IMG/VR virus record: IMGVR_UViG_3300037488_001656
Coordinates: 1-20,224 of that record
Reading direction: 5' to 3' (one strand)
DNA length: 20,224 nt
Source: a virus
The position numbers were made by a program, and so were the translations under genes. This document shows, piece by piece, positions 1 to 9,400 of the stretch. How positions within the stretch are numbered: position 1 is the stretch's first letter; each line of letters opens with the position of its first letter. The notes under the pieces were generated by a model. That model was not told the DNA's origin, did no database searches, and saw nothing but the letters and a program-made list of their open reading frames with translations.

Positions 1-393
1 GGTTTTAAACTCGTTGTGAGAAATCTGACAATAGTATGCGATTAAATCATCGGCCTCGTTGTTAGTAATGTTTATCTGTCTAATAAACATCTCTTCTAAA
101 TATTGTTTTACCCTTTCGTTTTGATACTGAAATGAAGTCTCTTTATAAACATTAACTTCCTTTACTCTATTTTCTTTGTATCTAGGATAGAGAAGTTTTC
201 TACTTAAAGAATTATCATCTCCATCCCAAAATACAACTACCTTATCAAAATTTTGTTCTTCAATAAATCTTCTGATAGTATTTAAAAAATGCCATATACC
301 ACCAATATGTTTACCATTATGATAAAAATCTTTTACCCCATGAAATCCAATCTTAAGGAGGTTATTCCCATCGACTAATAATGTTTTTATCAC
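1..393 (-). CDS. 5'-3' exonuclease / RNase H (FEN-like, PIN fold), N-terminal part, cut by window edge
   Basis: This gene encodes the N-terminal 131 residues of a flap-endonuclease-type 5' nuclease, the family of T4 RNase H and T5 exonuclease, which removes RNA primers and 5' flaps during lagging-strand synthesis. The seen motifs are in family order: VDGNN at residues 7-11 (metal ligand Asp8), VFWDGDD at 54-60 (Asp57), a basic arch-type segment LYPRYKENR at 68-76, and the acidic cluster NNEADD at 111-116 (Glu113, Asp115, Asp116). I translated it by hand. An in-frame TAA lies directly before the GTG at 393, so GTG is the furthest possible start, and no suitable ATG exists nearby. It begins 16 nt after the uvsX stop, so the two are probably co-transcribed. 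There is no Shine-Dalgarno sequence. The C-terminal half lies outside the window. Family assignment is firm. Whether it is the RNase H or an exonuclease subtype is not resolved. Confidence 0.85.
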   Translation of the reverse strand, partial: MIKTLLVDGNNLLKIGFHGVKDFYHNGKHIGGIWHFLNTIRRFIEEQNFDKVVVFWDGDDNSLSRKLLYPRYKENRVKEVNVYKETSFQYQNERVKQYLEEMFIRQINITNNEADDLIAYYCQISHNEFKT

Positions 394-409
394 TTATGTT
401 GGTTTATAG

Positions 410-1414
410 TTATGACTGTTCTCTTTCTTCTTTTAAATCAAAATCACCATCTGTTCCAATGATTTCTTTCCAATAGTCGGCGTACTCTTTCTTGTATTTT
501 TCGATAGACGCTTTTTCTTCTGTTGCTTCTTTTCCCGCAATAAATCCATGAGGTGTTACGATGATTTTTCCATCTTCATAACCTAAACCATTAATATGGT
601 TTTTCATTACAGATACTTTAGTTCTTGACGCAAATTTAATTGTTCTTTTATCTTTAGTTGCGGTTATTTTAGTTGTCCCAGCACCTTTTTGATTACCAAA
701 TAAAAATACTAAAGAAGAGTTTAACCAAATAGCCTCACCACCCTTCGCTTTAATCTTAGGTTGTCCAAATGGATTATCGGGTAATTCCACCCAAGGTTGG
801 TTCACTATAATTAAAGTATTTTCGTATTTTGAATCAGCCTTACGACTTCCTGAAATACGTTGGTTAATACCCATACCTATTTTATCGGCTAATGTAGAGG
901 CGTTATGTTGCTTCCCACCTTTTCCTTCAAAAGTCATTTTACAAGGTACAGAACCAACTGAATCCCACATAAAACATAAACTGTAATCTAACTCTCCTTT
1001 CTCTTGAGCATCCAATAAACTATTGATGTAATCTGTAATTTGTTCAATATAACTGAAGTTATTATTGAATATGTAGAATCCGTCCCAATCTAATTCTCCC
1101 GTTCCTTCGTCAACCACTTGCTCACAGTCAAAACCCATTAGTTTTGCGTGCTCAAACGACCATTTTTGTTCCGTAATAATAAACACAGGAAGTATACCTT
1201 TCTTTTGAGCATCAACCGCAGTCTTTACCAATGCCGTTGTTTTTCCTGTATCTGAGTGACCTAAAAACATATTCAAATGTCCTATTGCGGGTCCTGGTAA
1301 ACCGACCGCATCTAAGAAATCATTACCCAAATCAAAAAACCTTTGGGGTTTATATTTCGCAGACGTTGAGAATTTATCTTTAATTGACTTAAAGTCATTT
1401 TTCTTAATTGCCAT
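410..1414 (-). CDS. uvsX: UvsX/RecA-like recombinase
   Basis: This is a RecA-family strand-exchange ATPase of T4 UvsX type, which forms filaments on single-stranded DNA for recombination-dependent replication and repair. From the start at 1414 it has 334 aa (T4 UvsX is 391). Visible motifs are the Walker A loop GHSDTGKT at 52-59, a glutamate in ITEQKW near 82, the Walker B strand LCFMWDS ending in Asp151, and a glycine-containing DNA-binding loop region EGKGGKQHN followed by a NQPWVE segment. The reading frame stays open to an ATG at 1477, but those 21 extra codons lie inside the terminator hairpin that follows the gp32 gene and read as a non-conserved lead-in. I therefore choose MAIKKNDF at 1414. 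It lies downstream of the ssDNA-binding protein gene and just upstream of the 5' nuclease, a normal T4-like recombination/replication grouping. Confidence 0.9.
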   Translation of the reverse strand: MAIKKNDFKSIKDKFSTSAKYKPQRFFDLGNDFLDAVGLPGPAIGHLNMFLGHSDTGKTTALVKTAVDAQKKGILPVFIITEQKWSFEHAKLMGFDCEQVVDEGTGELDWDGFYIFNNNFSYIEQITDYINSLLDAQEKGELDYSLCFMWDSVGSVPCKMTFEGKGGKQHNASTLADKIGMGINQRISGSRKADSKYENTLIIVNQPWVELPDNPFGQPKIKAKGGEAIWLNSSLVFLFGNQKGAGTTKITATKDKRTIKFASRTKVSVMKNHINGLGYEDGKIIVTPHGFIAGKEATEEKASIEKYKKEYADYWKEIIGTDGDFDLKEEREQS

Positions 1415-1445
1415 ATTGTCTATGTGTTTGTTAAATGTTTTGTTT

Positions 1446-1500
1446 AAAAATAAAAACTTGGGCATATACTTAAACACAATGTCTTAGTAAGTGCCCAAGT
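1446..1500 (-). terminator. Intrinsic terminator after the gp32-like gene
   Basis: Read on the minus strand, the sequence just past the gp32-like stop contains the inverted repeat ACTTGGGCA (1500-1492) and TGCCCAAGT (1464-1456), with partial inner pairing, followed at once by a U-rich tract TTTTTATTTTT. This is the classic hairpin plus U-tract layout. It would limit read-through from the strongly expressed SSB gene into uvsX while allowing some leakage. No strong promoter is evident between it and uvsX. Confidence 0.8.
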
Positions 1501-1508
1501 TCAATAAC

Positions 1509-2369
1509 TTAGAATGGCAGGTCTTCGTCAGGTGCACTATTTGCTTGTAAATCAGTTGTCGGTTGTTTTTCAGATTTACCCCCCATAGAAATTTCTGACT
1601 CATCAGAGTTTCCATATGAGTATCCACCTTTGTCACTATCCCAACGTGGAGTTTCTCCTCGTGCAATTGCTTCAAGATATTCTACAGGTTTTTTAGAATA
1701 AACGTCAGACCAAGTAAGTTCATCTGTAATCCAAGATTTTGCAGTATCAGCATCTTCGTGAACAGGTCCTGCGTCTTCATACATAACAGTTTGGATAACT
1801 GTGTAAACCGCCCCTTTTGGGGTTTTTGCTTTAGTTAATTCAAGGATAATGTCACGACCTGTTGTTGCGTCTGTAATATCGCCTTTAGCTCTCCAAATAG
1901 GAATAATTTTGTCAAGGATTCCTTCGTTTTTGTAATTGTGTTTAAAACGCCAGAATTTAACTCCGTCCGCCTCATTATCACGGTCAATTACTTTTACGAT
2001 GTAAAATTTACGAGGTTTGTATTGTTTAGCAAGTTCCTTGTCAGAATCTCTGCCCGTAGACATAAGTTCTTCGTTAACTTCACTCAAAGGTGAACGTTCG
2101 TTGTCATTCTTGCCTGGGTCAAATAACTTTACCCATTTTCCATCCACTTGAATCTCATGGAACCATACTTCTTTAAAAGGTGAAGAACCATCAGGTGTTG
2201 GTAAGATTCTTAATCTTTTTTGACCTTGTTTCTCGTTATCCTTAAGGATTGCCGCGAAATACTTTTTCAATCTATCTTCTTGAGATATTTTTGAGGTGGA
2301 AGTATAACCACCTTGTTTTGATTGTTCGTACTGTGCTAGTACCGAATCTAGGGATTTGTTTGTCGCCAT
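1509..2369 (-). CDS. gp32-like single-stranded DNA-binding protein
   Basis: This is a T4 gp32-type ssDNA-binding protein (286 aa; T4 gp32 is 301), expected to coat ssDNA at forks and recruit replication and recombination partners. Residues 1-35 form a basic N-terminal arm of the cooperativity type. The central part (about 40-215) has the gp32 OB-fold pattern: KRLRILP followed by a VWFHEIQ strand, then NEELMSTGRDSDKELAKQYK and a YIVKVIDRDN strand. The C-terminal 50 residues are Gly/Ser/acid-rich and end in DEDLPF, resembling the acidic tip of bacterial SSBs (DDIPF). The protein contains no cysteine, so the zinc-binding Cys residues of T4 gp32 are absent: SPLSEVNEEL sits where CPxC-type residues occur in relatives. 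It is monocistronic between its own promoter and terminator, consistent with high independent expression. The start ATG at 2369 lies about 20 nt after the predicted transcription start. Confidence 0.88.
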   Translation of the reverse strand: MATNKSLDSVLAQYEQSKQGGYTSTSKISQEDRLKKYFAAILKDNEKQGQKRLRILPTPDGSSPFKEVWFHEIQVDGKWVKLFDPGKNDNERSPLSEVNEELMSTGRDSDKELAKQYKPRKFYIVKVIDRDNEADGVKFWRFKHNYKNEGILDKIIPIWRAKGDITDATTGRDIILELTKAKTPKGAVYTVIQTVMYEDAGPVHEDADTAKSWITDELTWSDVYSKKPVEYLEAIARGETPRWDSDKGGYSYGNSDESEISMGGKSEKQPTTDLQANSAPDEDLPF

Positions 2370-2395
2370 ATAATATAAGTTTTAATTGTTTACTA

Positions 2396-2424
2396 AGTAT
2401 AAGTGTCAGCCTTTGTTTTGTCAA
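2396..2424 (-). promoter_or_regulatory. Sigma70-like promoter for the gp32-like gene
   Basis: On the minus strand TTGACA (2424-2419) is followed, after exactly 17 nt, by TATACT (2401-2396), a near-perfect primary-sigma promoter. It sits directly downstream of the terminator of the structural genes and 26 nt before the SSB start codon, predicting a leader of about 20 nt. If the host is a Bacteroidota, its housekeeping sigma factor prefers TTTG and TAnnTTTG. TTTG is present here (TTTGACA), but the downstream box fits only partly. Confidence 0.6.
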
Positions 2425-2435
2425 ATAATTTAAAG

Positions 2436-2462
2436 AAAAAAAAACGGTCACTTAAGACCGTT
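2436..2462 (-). terminator. Intrinsic terminator ending the structural gene run
   Basis: On the minus strand AACGGTC (2462-2456) and GACCGTT (2449-2443) form a 7-bp stem around a 6-nt loop, followed by an unbroken run of T residues (2444-2436). It begins 4 nt after the stop codon of the proline-rich gene, so it is placed to end the tail-gene transcript before the gp32 promoter. Confidence 0.88.
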
Positions 2463-2465
2463 AAT

Positions 2466-3146
2466 TTACTTTAATCTCGAAAAAGTATCGATATCGGTGT
2501 CGGTGTTTTCAAAGTTTCTAAAACTTTTTTTAATATCACCAGGAGAATATGCTTCAACATCGTCTTTGGTTAAAATATACTCATTTTTTCCTGACTTTTC
2601 CATATCTTCTTGTTTATCTTCAAAAAAATCGGTTAGTTTTTGATTAAATGGTCCTGAATCCAAACTTCTCAATTCTAATTTTTCTTCAGGGGTTTTTACT
2701 CTATATTTTTCAACCTTAGTTTCAAGGTCATTTAATTTATTCATAATTGAATCCATATCAGAAAGTTTACTCTCTAAACCTTCAAGGTGCTTAAATAAAT
2801 TATCAAAATATTCTTCTTGTTTTTTCTCAACATTTTGTTGTGATTTAACTAAATCAGTTATATCAAGTTCTTTAGACTTTTTAGTTTCACCTCCAAGTTT
2901 TTCAACGTCAGGGTCAGATGAAACATCTACAGATTCAGGTGGAACATCCCCTCCAACAGGTGGTGGTGGCATTGCTCCCGCAACAGGTGGCGGTGGAACT
3001 GCTCCTGCATCAGGTGGTGGAGGAACCGCTCCTGCGTCAGGTGGTGGTGGTAATGTAGCATCTTGCTCAGTGATATAATTGTTAATACTCTTATATCTCA
3101 TGACTTCATTTAAGATTTTTACGTCTATTTTCATTTTCTTATCCAT
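2466..3146 (-). CDS. Proline-rich repeat and coiled-coil protein, probable virion component
   Basis: I do not recognise the family of this 226-aa protein. An N-terminal segment of about 32 residues rich in Lys, Ile and Asn leads into a low-complexity region (33-70) of four 9-residue units of the form PPPP(D/V)AGA(V/M). A linker rich in Ser, Asp and Glu follows, then a long charged helical stretch (about 95-150) with heptad-like Leu/Ile/Met spacing (NLFKHLEGLESKLSDM), suggesting a coiled coil. The C-terminal third is acidic and mixed. There is no signal peptide or membrane segment. Its start overlaps the end of the upstream small gene by 8 nt, and it is the last gene before the terminator of the tail cluster. 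A structural or assembly role is inferred from position only. The polyproline spacer plus coiled coil would suit an extended linker or oligomeric fibre-like part. Confidence 0.75.
   Translation of the reverse strand: MDKKMKIDVKILNEVMRYKSINNYITEQDATLPPPPDAGAVPPPPDAGAVPPPPVAGAMPPPPVGGDVPPESVDVSSDPDVEKLGGETKKSKELDITDLVKSQQNVEKKQEEYFDNLFKHLEGLESKLSDMDSIMNKLNDLETKVEKYRVKTPEEKLELRSLDSGPFNQKLTDFFEDKQEDMEKSGKNEYILTKDDVEAYSPGDIKKSFRNFENTDTDIDTFSRLK
2943..3050 (-). repeat. 27-bp in-frame tandem repeat encoding PPPPxAGAx units
   Basis: Four tandem 27-bp units encode PPPPDAGAV, PPPPDAGAV, PPPPVAGAM and PPPPVGGDV. The first two are identical at protein level but differ at synonymous positions, so the repeat is either old or kept under selection for protein sequence. 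It lies inside the proline-rich gene (2466-3146). Confidence 0.9.
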
Positions 3147-3363
3147 TTAATAATTGTTTTACTCCAGTAGTTGTTTCAACTTGGATTTTTTTATTTTTAG
3201 ACATAGTATTGTCCACTCTTTCGATTAGACCGTCTTTCATTCTGATTGTATAACAATCTCCTGTATCTAAATCACAAACTTGCTTATTACCGTCACCTAA
3301 ATCTTTTTCGGTGTGTCGAGTATTTTTACCTAAGTAGTTATCTAAAATTAATTTTGTATTCAT
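3139..3363 (-). CDS. Small hypothetical protein (74 aa)
   Basis: I do not recognise this protein. It is 74 aa long, mostly polar, with a CDLDTGDC segment in the middle holding its only two cysteines and a basic, Thr-rich C-terminus. It has no membrane segment or signal peptide. The gene lies 42 nt after the giant hub gene and its last 8 nt overlap the next start, so it belongs to the same transcription unit. A TATTTATA motif lies 13 nt before its ATG, as at other structural genes here. Gene spacing and the shared motif support it being real. Function is unknown. Confidence 0.65.
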   Translation of the reverse strand: MNTKLILDNYLGKNTRHTEKDLGDGNKQVCDLDTGDCYTIRMKDGLIERVDNTMSKNKKIQVETTTGVKQLLNG

Positions 3364-3376
3364 AATTTCTTTTTTA

Positions 3377-3384
3377 TATAAATA
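3377..3384 (-). promoter_or_regulatory. TATTTATA motif upstream of the 74-aa gene
   Basis: TATTTATA on the minus strand lies 13 nt before the ATG at 3363 and is followed by TATAAAAAAG. It is one of four same-orientation copies upstream of structural genes, and is a candidate phage late promoter element or AT-rich translation enhancer. The role is inferred. Confidence 0.4.
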
Positions 3385-3405
3385 TCTTTATTCTGTTAAA
3401 AATTT

Positions 3406-6400
3406 TTAAGTAAATTTAAATGTTACTGGAAACAATTTATAAAAATCAGTTCTGCTAGTGTCAGTAGTTGTCCCGTCAGCTAAAACGGGTTTACTTAACA
3501 CAGTAATACTATACGAATAGTTCCCTTTAATATCTGCCGATGATGTACTAAGAATATTACACCCTACCTCCTCTAATAACGTCTCAATATCTACCGTAAA
3601 AGTTTGTTTGTTACTTGAAATTAACGAATTAAGATTATTAAATCCTGCTCCAGTCCCACTACCCCCACATTCAGAATCAGTATTATAATCGAAATGAGCC
3701 CCAAATATATTATATAACCCTGTTGACCCATTAACCGTAACCGTTAACTTTTCAAACATTGGCGGATTTGCCACAGTATAAGAATTAACACCATTTAATG
3801 GTACAACAGTATTAGATGGTACGGGTGTTGGTGAAGGTGTCGGTGTTGGTGTCGGTACTATCTGCGAGACTCCATTCCAAATATCTAAAGATTTTTGAAC
3901 TTTAGATTCAATATTAGATAATTGAGTTGGGTCCATAGTGGTGTAAACATTTGAATCATTTTGTTTTGCCCCAAAATATAATATCCAAAACTTAGTAATC
4001 TCTTTTGCCGAATTATTAGGTAAAACAACCATACTGTTTTTCCATTTTTCTAATAAAATTGTAATATTATTAGTTAAATCATCAAACAATGCGTATGGTA
4101 ATGTTGTTGTGTCAGATTTTAAACAAAAATAATTTGTTCCTCCAAAATATATTTCACTATCCCCCCAAGATTTTGATAAATCAATACCCGCAAAGTTATT
4201 TTCATACGCATCAAAACCCGTTGATGTTCCTGATTCCAAGTATAACGCCGCAAATAACGCATATTTTAATTTATTATCGTCAGGAATGTTTTTAGAGGAC
4301 AATAAATTAACTATAGTATCCTTAACCTCTTTAAAAGTTACCTTACTACTTTGAGGAGTTATTGCCGTGTATTTAACGTATTTAGAATCAGGTGTACATG
4401 TTTGAGTTTGAGTCACCTCTTTACTACCATTAGCGTTTGATACCACTTTATTTTTTTGAGAAATAACGTTTCCACTCGCATCCTTAGTCAATTGTTTTTT
4501 CGCCTCTTTGTTTTTAGTAATAATCGATTGTAACAAATTTGTTTTAAGTGATTGTAAATACGCATCAATTTTAGGTAACGATGCAATAGGTTGTCTAACT
4601 CCTTCAATAATAGTATCAAAATTACCAGGACTTATATTATGATTAACACTTAATATCATATATGGTCCACTAAACATTGGGACATGTCTTAAGTTAAAAT
4701 ACATTGTAGGTTGTATCATAGCGTTACCCATCATAGTTATTTGACATCCATAACTTCTATTTTTATATAAATTATATAAAGATGTACTTTGTGTTGACCC
4801 TTTTCTACCTCCACCTTGATTTGCCATCTGATTTAGTATTTCCAGCCCTTCCGCAGTCGCCTTACCAGCACTTTGGTCTACTTGGAAACTTTTAAATATC
4901 TGTTGGTTTTGTGGTCCAATATCAACATTAAATCCGACCACCTTATTAGATTTATCCCAATCTTTTTTACCCACTTGATTTTCGACTAACGGATTATCAC
5001 TAGCTCTACGTAAATCAAACGCATCATTTCTATAACGATAATCAACATTATTTTTTAAATCTAATTGTTCACTTGGTTTACCCGCATAAAAACAAACCAA
5101 TTTTGAAGAGGAATCCCTATAATCAACATTTAAAAAGGTGCCAAACAAATTATTTGCAAAGTCTGCGGTTCCATCAATTCTTGGTATTGGGTTTTTCACC
5201 GCATTTTGTACGTTATAAAAATTAACATATGATGGGATATTCATTACCACAAAATGATTTTCAATTAAAATACTTTGGACAAAAGATAACATAGACGCTT
5301 TTATAGGTAAGTTTAATAATCTATCCTTTAATTTGTAAACATCGATTAAAACTTTTTCTCCAATATTCCTACTCGCCCTATCTAATAATAAAACGTCTTC
5401 AAATAATGTTTTTGTTTTAAAATCATTTCCTGAAATCCATTTATCATTTAATGCTTTAAATGTTTCCCATAATTCAACTTTAGGTTGGTTTCCTTGTAAA
5501 TCAGACTCGACTTGGCCTTCAGTACCAATTGTTGTTGTGGGTAACGATGATTGTAATTTAGGTATTAAATTATTAACGATTTTTGATTGAAAATTATTAA
5601 TATCCAATAAATAATTTGTCATCGCTTTATAAAACGCTCCTTCACCCGCCTTATTTATTGGGTTAGGTACTTGGGGATATTCATCTTGTCGAGCAAACAC
5701 CGTTTCAACAATGAATTGTTTATCAGTAGGTCCTGTAGATAAAGAACCAAAGAATGCAATGATGGTTTCATTTATTAATGTTTGAGTATTACCTGTGGTT
5801 GTTGGTAAAATGCTTGGTAAACTTTCATACAATATAACACCCTCTTTGTTTGATAAATATGAAGTTTTTTGTGGCCCAACTTGTCTAACCGTAATTGTGT
5901 CTCCACTTAAAAGAGCGGTAAATGAAACTTTTTTACTTGGTGATGATATCGGTGCGTCAGGTGGCGCAATCGGATTACTTTGGAATTGGTTTAACTTCTG
6001 AGTTGCATATATTTTTATTACTGTAGCAAATAATTTAATGTTATCCACCGTAAAAGCAACATTTAAATCCACAAAAAAGTCCGTTATATAAGAACCATTG
6101 TCATCATAAACTAATTCAGGTATCTCTGAAAATCCCACATAGGTATATAATGTTGACCATTCATTAGGATAGTTTGTTTTAGATGTTATTAGTGACACTC
6201 CCCCACCATTAGTCGGTACGGCATTAGGTGTCATAACAGTATATGGTTCCCAAGTATATGGGTCAGTTAATGGTAATGATGAAAAAGTATAAAATAGTTT
6301 CTTATCATATAAAGACGGATTACCATATTTGAATACGACATCATAATTTAAAAATTGTCTTAAAATATTAGTTATATTATTTGTTTGGTCGTCTTGTATT

Positions 6401-9400
6401 TTTGTTACAATGTTAGACCCAATATCACCTGTCACCTTTGGTATCTTTAATAAACTTCTAAATAACATCTGAAAGTTTTTAAACGTTAGAGTGGTTTCAG
6501 TTTCAGGACTATTCGATTGATTTGATATGGTACTTGAAACATCAGAAGTACTAACCCCCAATGCTCCCGCAATAGCGTTTGCCTGTCCAATATCGTTAGT
6601 TGAATTATTTGGAGTATAATCGTAAATTGATTTTGAGAATTTTAAAAACTCTGTTTCAAATCCATCTAAAACATCTTTTTCAAAAACAGATAACATTTCA
6701 CTCATTTGTGAGTAATCCTTGTCAACACCATTTATTGAGAAATTTTCTTGTTGGCTTTGTCCTGAGAAAATGTGTTTCATATACGCAAACGGTGAGGGTT
6801 TTTTAAGTTTTGACCCATCAAAGTATCCGTAGTTCGGCGCCCCCCAAAATAATCTAACAGACCCATCATACATTGCTTGATTTGAGTTTACCTCAAATTT
6901 CATTTCGTATGACGACCCACTTGGTTTAAAACATTCATTTTTTGTTTGATTTAAAAGAGACCCTTGTGACGGCATCAAATATATATATTTTTTATCTAGT
7001 GTATCAACACTAACAGACCAAGGAATGATTCGTAAATCCCTCATAGGTATTGCTGGGTCAAACCCCTCGGCAAGATTAATAATTGCATTATCAACGTAAT
7101 TAATTGAAACTCCTGAGGTTATTCCTGATTGTATTGCACTGTCAGTATATCCTGAAAAAACTTCATACCCTTGACAAAAAACATTGAAGTCGTTTATCAA
7201 TTTAGGATAAAATCCTGTATTAATTAATGTTGAAATTTCAGACCCAATAGTGGTGTCTTTTTGTAATACAATATCGATTGGTGCTCCATTAATAATTAAC
7301 CCATAATTTCGAGTATTTGCACTTGTTACAGGGTCAAAATTGGTCGTATAACTAAACCCTGTCCAAGAGGTATCTAATATATCAATATTTTTTTCAACAT
7401 ACATTTTATATCTATGCCAAATAGACCCAAACTTTAATACCCATGCGTAAGGTAATTTATGTACAGCACCAAATTTCTTAAGAGCCGCAAAAATATAATC
7501 TAAATCAGTTGTGGTATTATTTTCATACGTTTTAAACTTCTCCCTCATTGTTGCCAATGGTAAACTATTAATGAAAAGATATGCAGAAGCGATAAATGGA
7601 TGTTCATCATTATTTCTGAAATTTTTAACCCCCTCTTGAATTGAGTTGATAAAATATGGTGTATTCATTATTGAGGTAGTTTGGTTATCGCTAACCTCCC
7701 CACTATAATTAAAATACCTAACATTTCCTTCAGTAATCAATTGAGTTTCAAATGTTCTATTTTGATACCATGTCTTTAAATCCGTTGAATTAATAACATT
7801 TGGTGTTTGTCCTGATAAATAAACAAAGTTAGTTATTGGTCGAATACTATTAGGGGTGTTTGTGGTAATAAAACTAGTTATTAACTTAATGTTTGGATTG
7901 TATTTTAAAACTTTTGTAGTATTAAGTGTTCCGTTAGCATCTAGAATTGTCGTTCCATTTGCCAAATATGTTTTATCCCAAGTTCTATTAGTAAATGGAA
8001 AAGTATCACCTAAATCAAATTTGTTTGATGTTGTTGAACCTTCAATATATTCCGACATAGCAACTTCATTTGGCAATGAAACCGATGGTTGTGATTCAGA
8101 ACTATTTAAAATGTTCACATTAATAAATTGGAATCCTCCGTTTGTAACAGTATTTTTAATGTATGGAGTATTATAAATTCCTCTAATATAATTTTGCCAA
8201 CTTTCTCCCAATCCGCTATTTGAGAATTGTCTTAAGATTGTTGGGAAGTTAGTCGCATTAAACCCATACTCTTTTAGTTTTTGAATAATAAAAGGATTAT
8301 CATTTGATAAACTTTTAACAATGTTATTGTTTTCGGCTTCGGCAATCAGATTAGTAATCTTATCCGCATCCGATGTAAATCCATTACTCCTTGATAGTCT
8401 TGAGTAGTATGATGTTAAAATTATTCGTTCATAAATCTCAAAGAAAAATTTAACCTCTTCCTTATTTCCGTAAACCCAATTTCCAATCGGGAATTCAATT
8501 GCATCTAATGACACTCTTTGTGGTTGGGTCAATTCATTTGAGTTTGCCGTTGGGTCGGCGGGAGGTAATGTTCTTTCAGTAAAACCTTTAATAAACTCCT
8601 CCACAAATTCTATTTCTGGCCAAACATTGAATAAATACCCCTTACTTCGATTAATAATCTTAGGGTCACCTGGATAAGTAATTTCATATTTTTCTTGACC
8701 ATCTTCTCCTGATGTTTCAACGATTAATTGTGGCCATGGATATACAGGTTCTTTAGAATTATCTCCCGAGGAAAGATTATCTGTAGATGCTCCCGCAACT
8801 TGTTTGTCAAAAATAATATCTTTTCGATATTTATTATCTCTTTGGTTCCAAGCACTAGTGTGAACATCATCCATCAATCTTAAAAACGCCTCTCCATTAG
8901 CAAAAATAACCGCCAAAACATTTCTTATGTTTGGAACAAATCCAATTCCACTGTCCTTACTTTGTAATAACTTAGATAATGCTTCTGTTAATTCTACCTC
9001 AATCTGTTGTTCTTTTTCGGTTAATATTTTGGTTAACTTATCTATTTTATCAACAAATCGTTTATTCCCTTCAAAAACATGATAAACATAAATTGGTTGT
9101 TGTTTACCGTCACGGTCAACAAATTTACCTGAATTAAATGTTTTATTCTTTTCTAACTCCGCTTGTAAATCTATTGTGTCACCTGAAGTAGGTTCTTTAT
9201 CATTATTTTTTTCCTTAAATGTTGTTACTAAATCAACGTCATTTGATGTTATTTCTATTGTAAAATCACTATAATCAATATCACAAACTATGTGACATTG
9301 TTTGGGTTTATCGTCAATTTTATATGAACCGTTTTCACCAACTGATTCATTTTTATTTAGTTTTGAATTGTATCCCGAAATAATTTCTTTTAGTTCTGAA

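Noticed and set aside
1415-1477. N-terminal 21-codon extension of uvsX
   Set aside because: It overlaps the gp32 terminator stem and U-tract; the ATG at 1414 gives a better N-terminus.
1484-1675. 63-codon minus-strand frame inside the gp32-like gene
   Set aside because: It lies in another frame of a firmly identified gene, has no recognisable motif and ends inside the terminator hairpin.
3396-3409. 14-nt AT-only palindrome TTAAAAATTTTTAA at the hub gene stop
   Set aside because: It has no GC in the stem and no separate U-tract, so it is too weak for a terminator; such palindromes are expected in AT-rich DNA.
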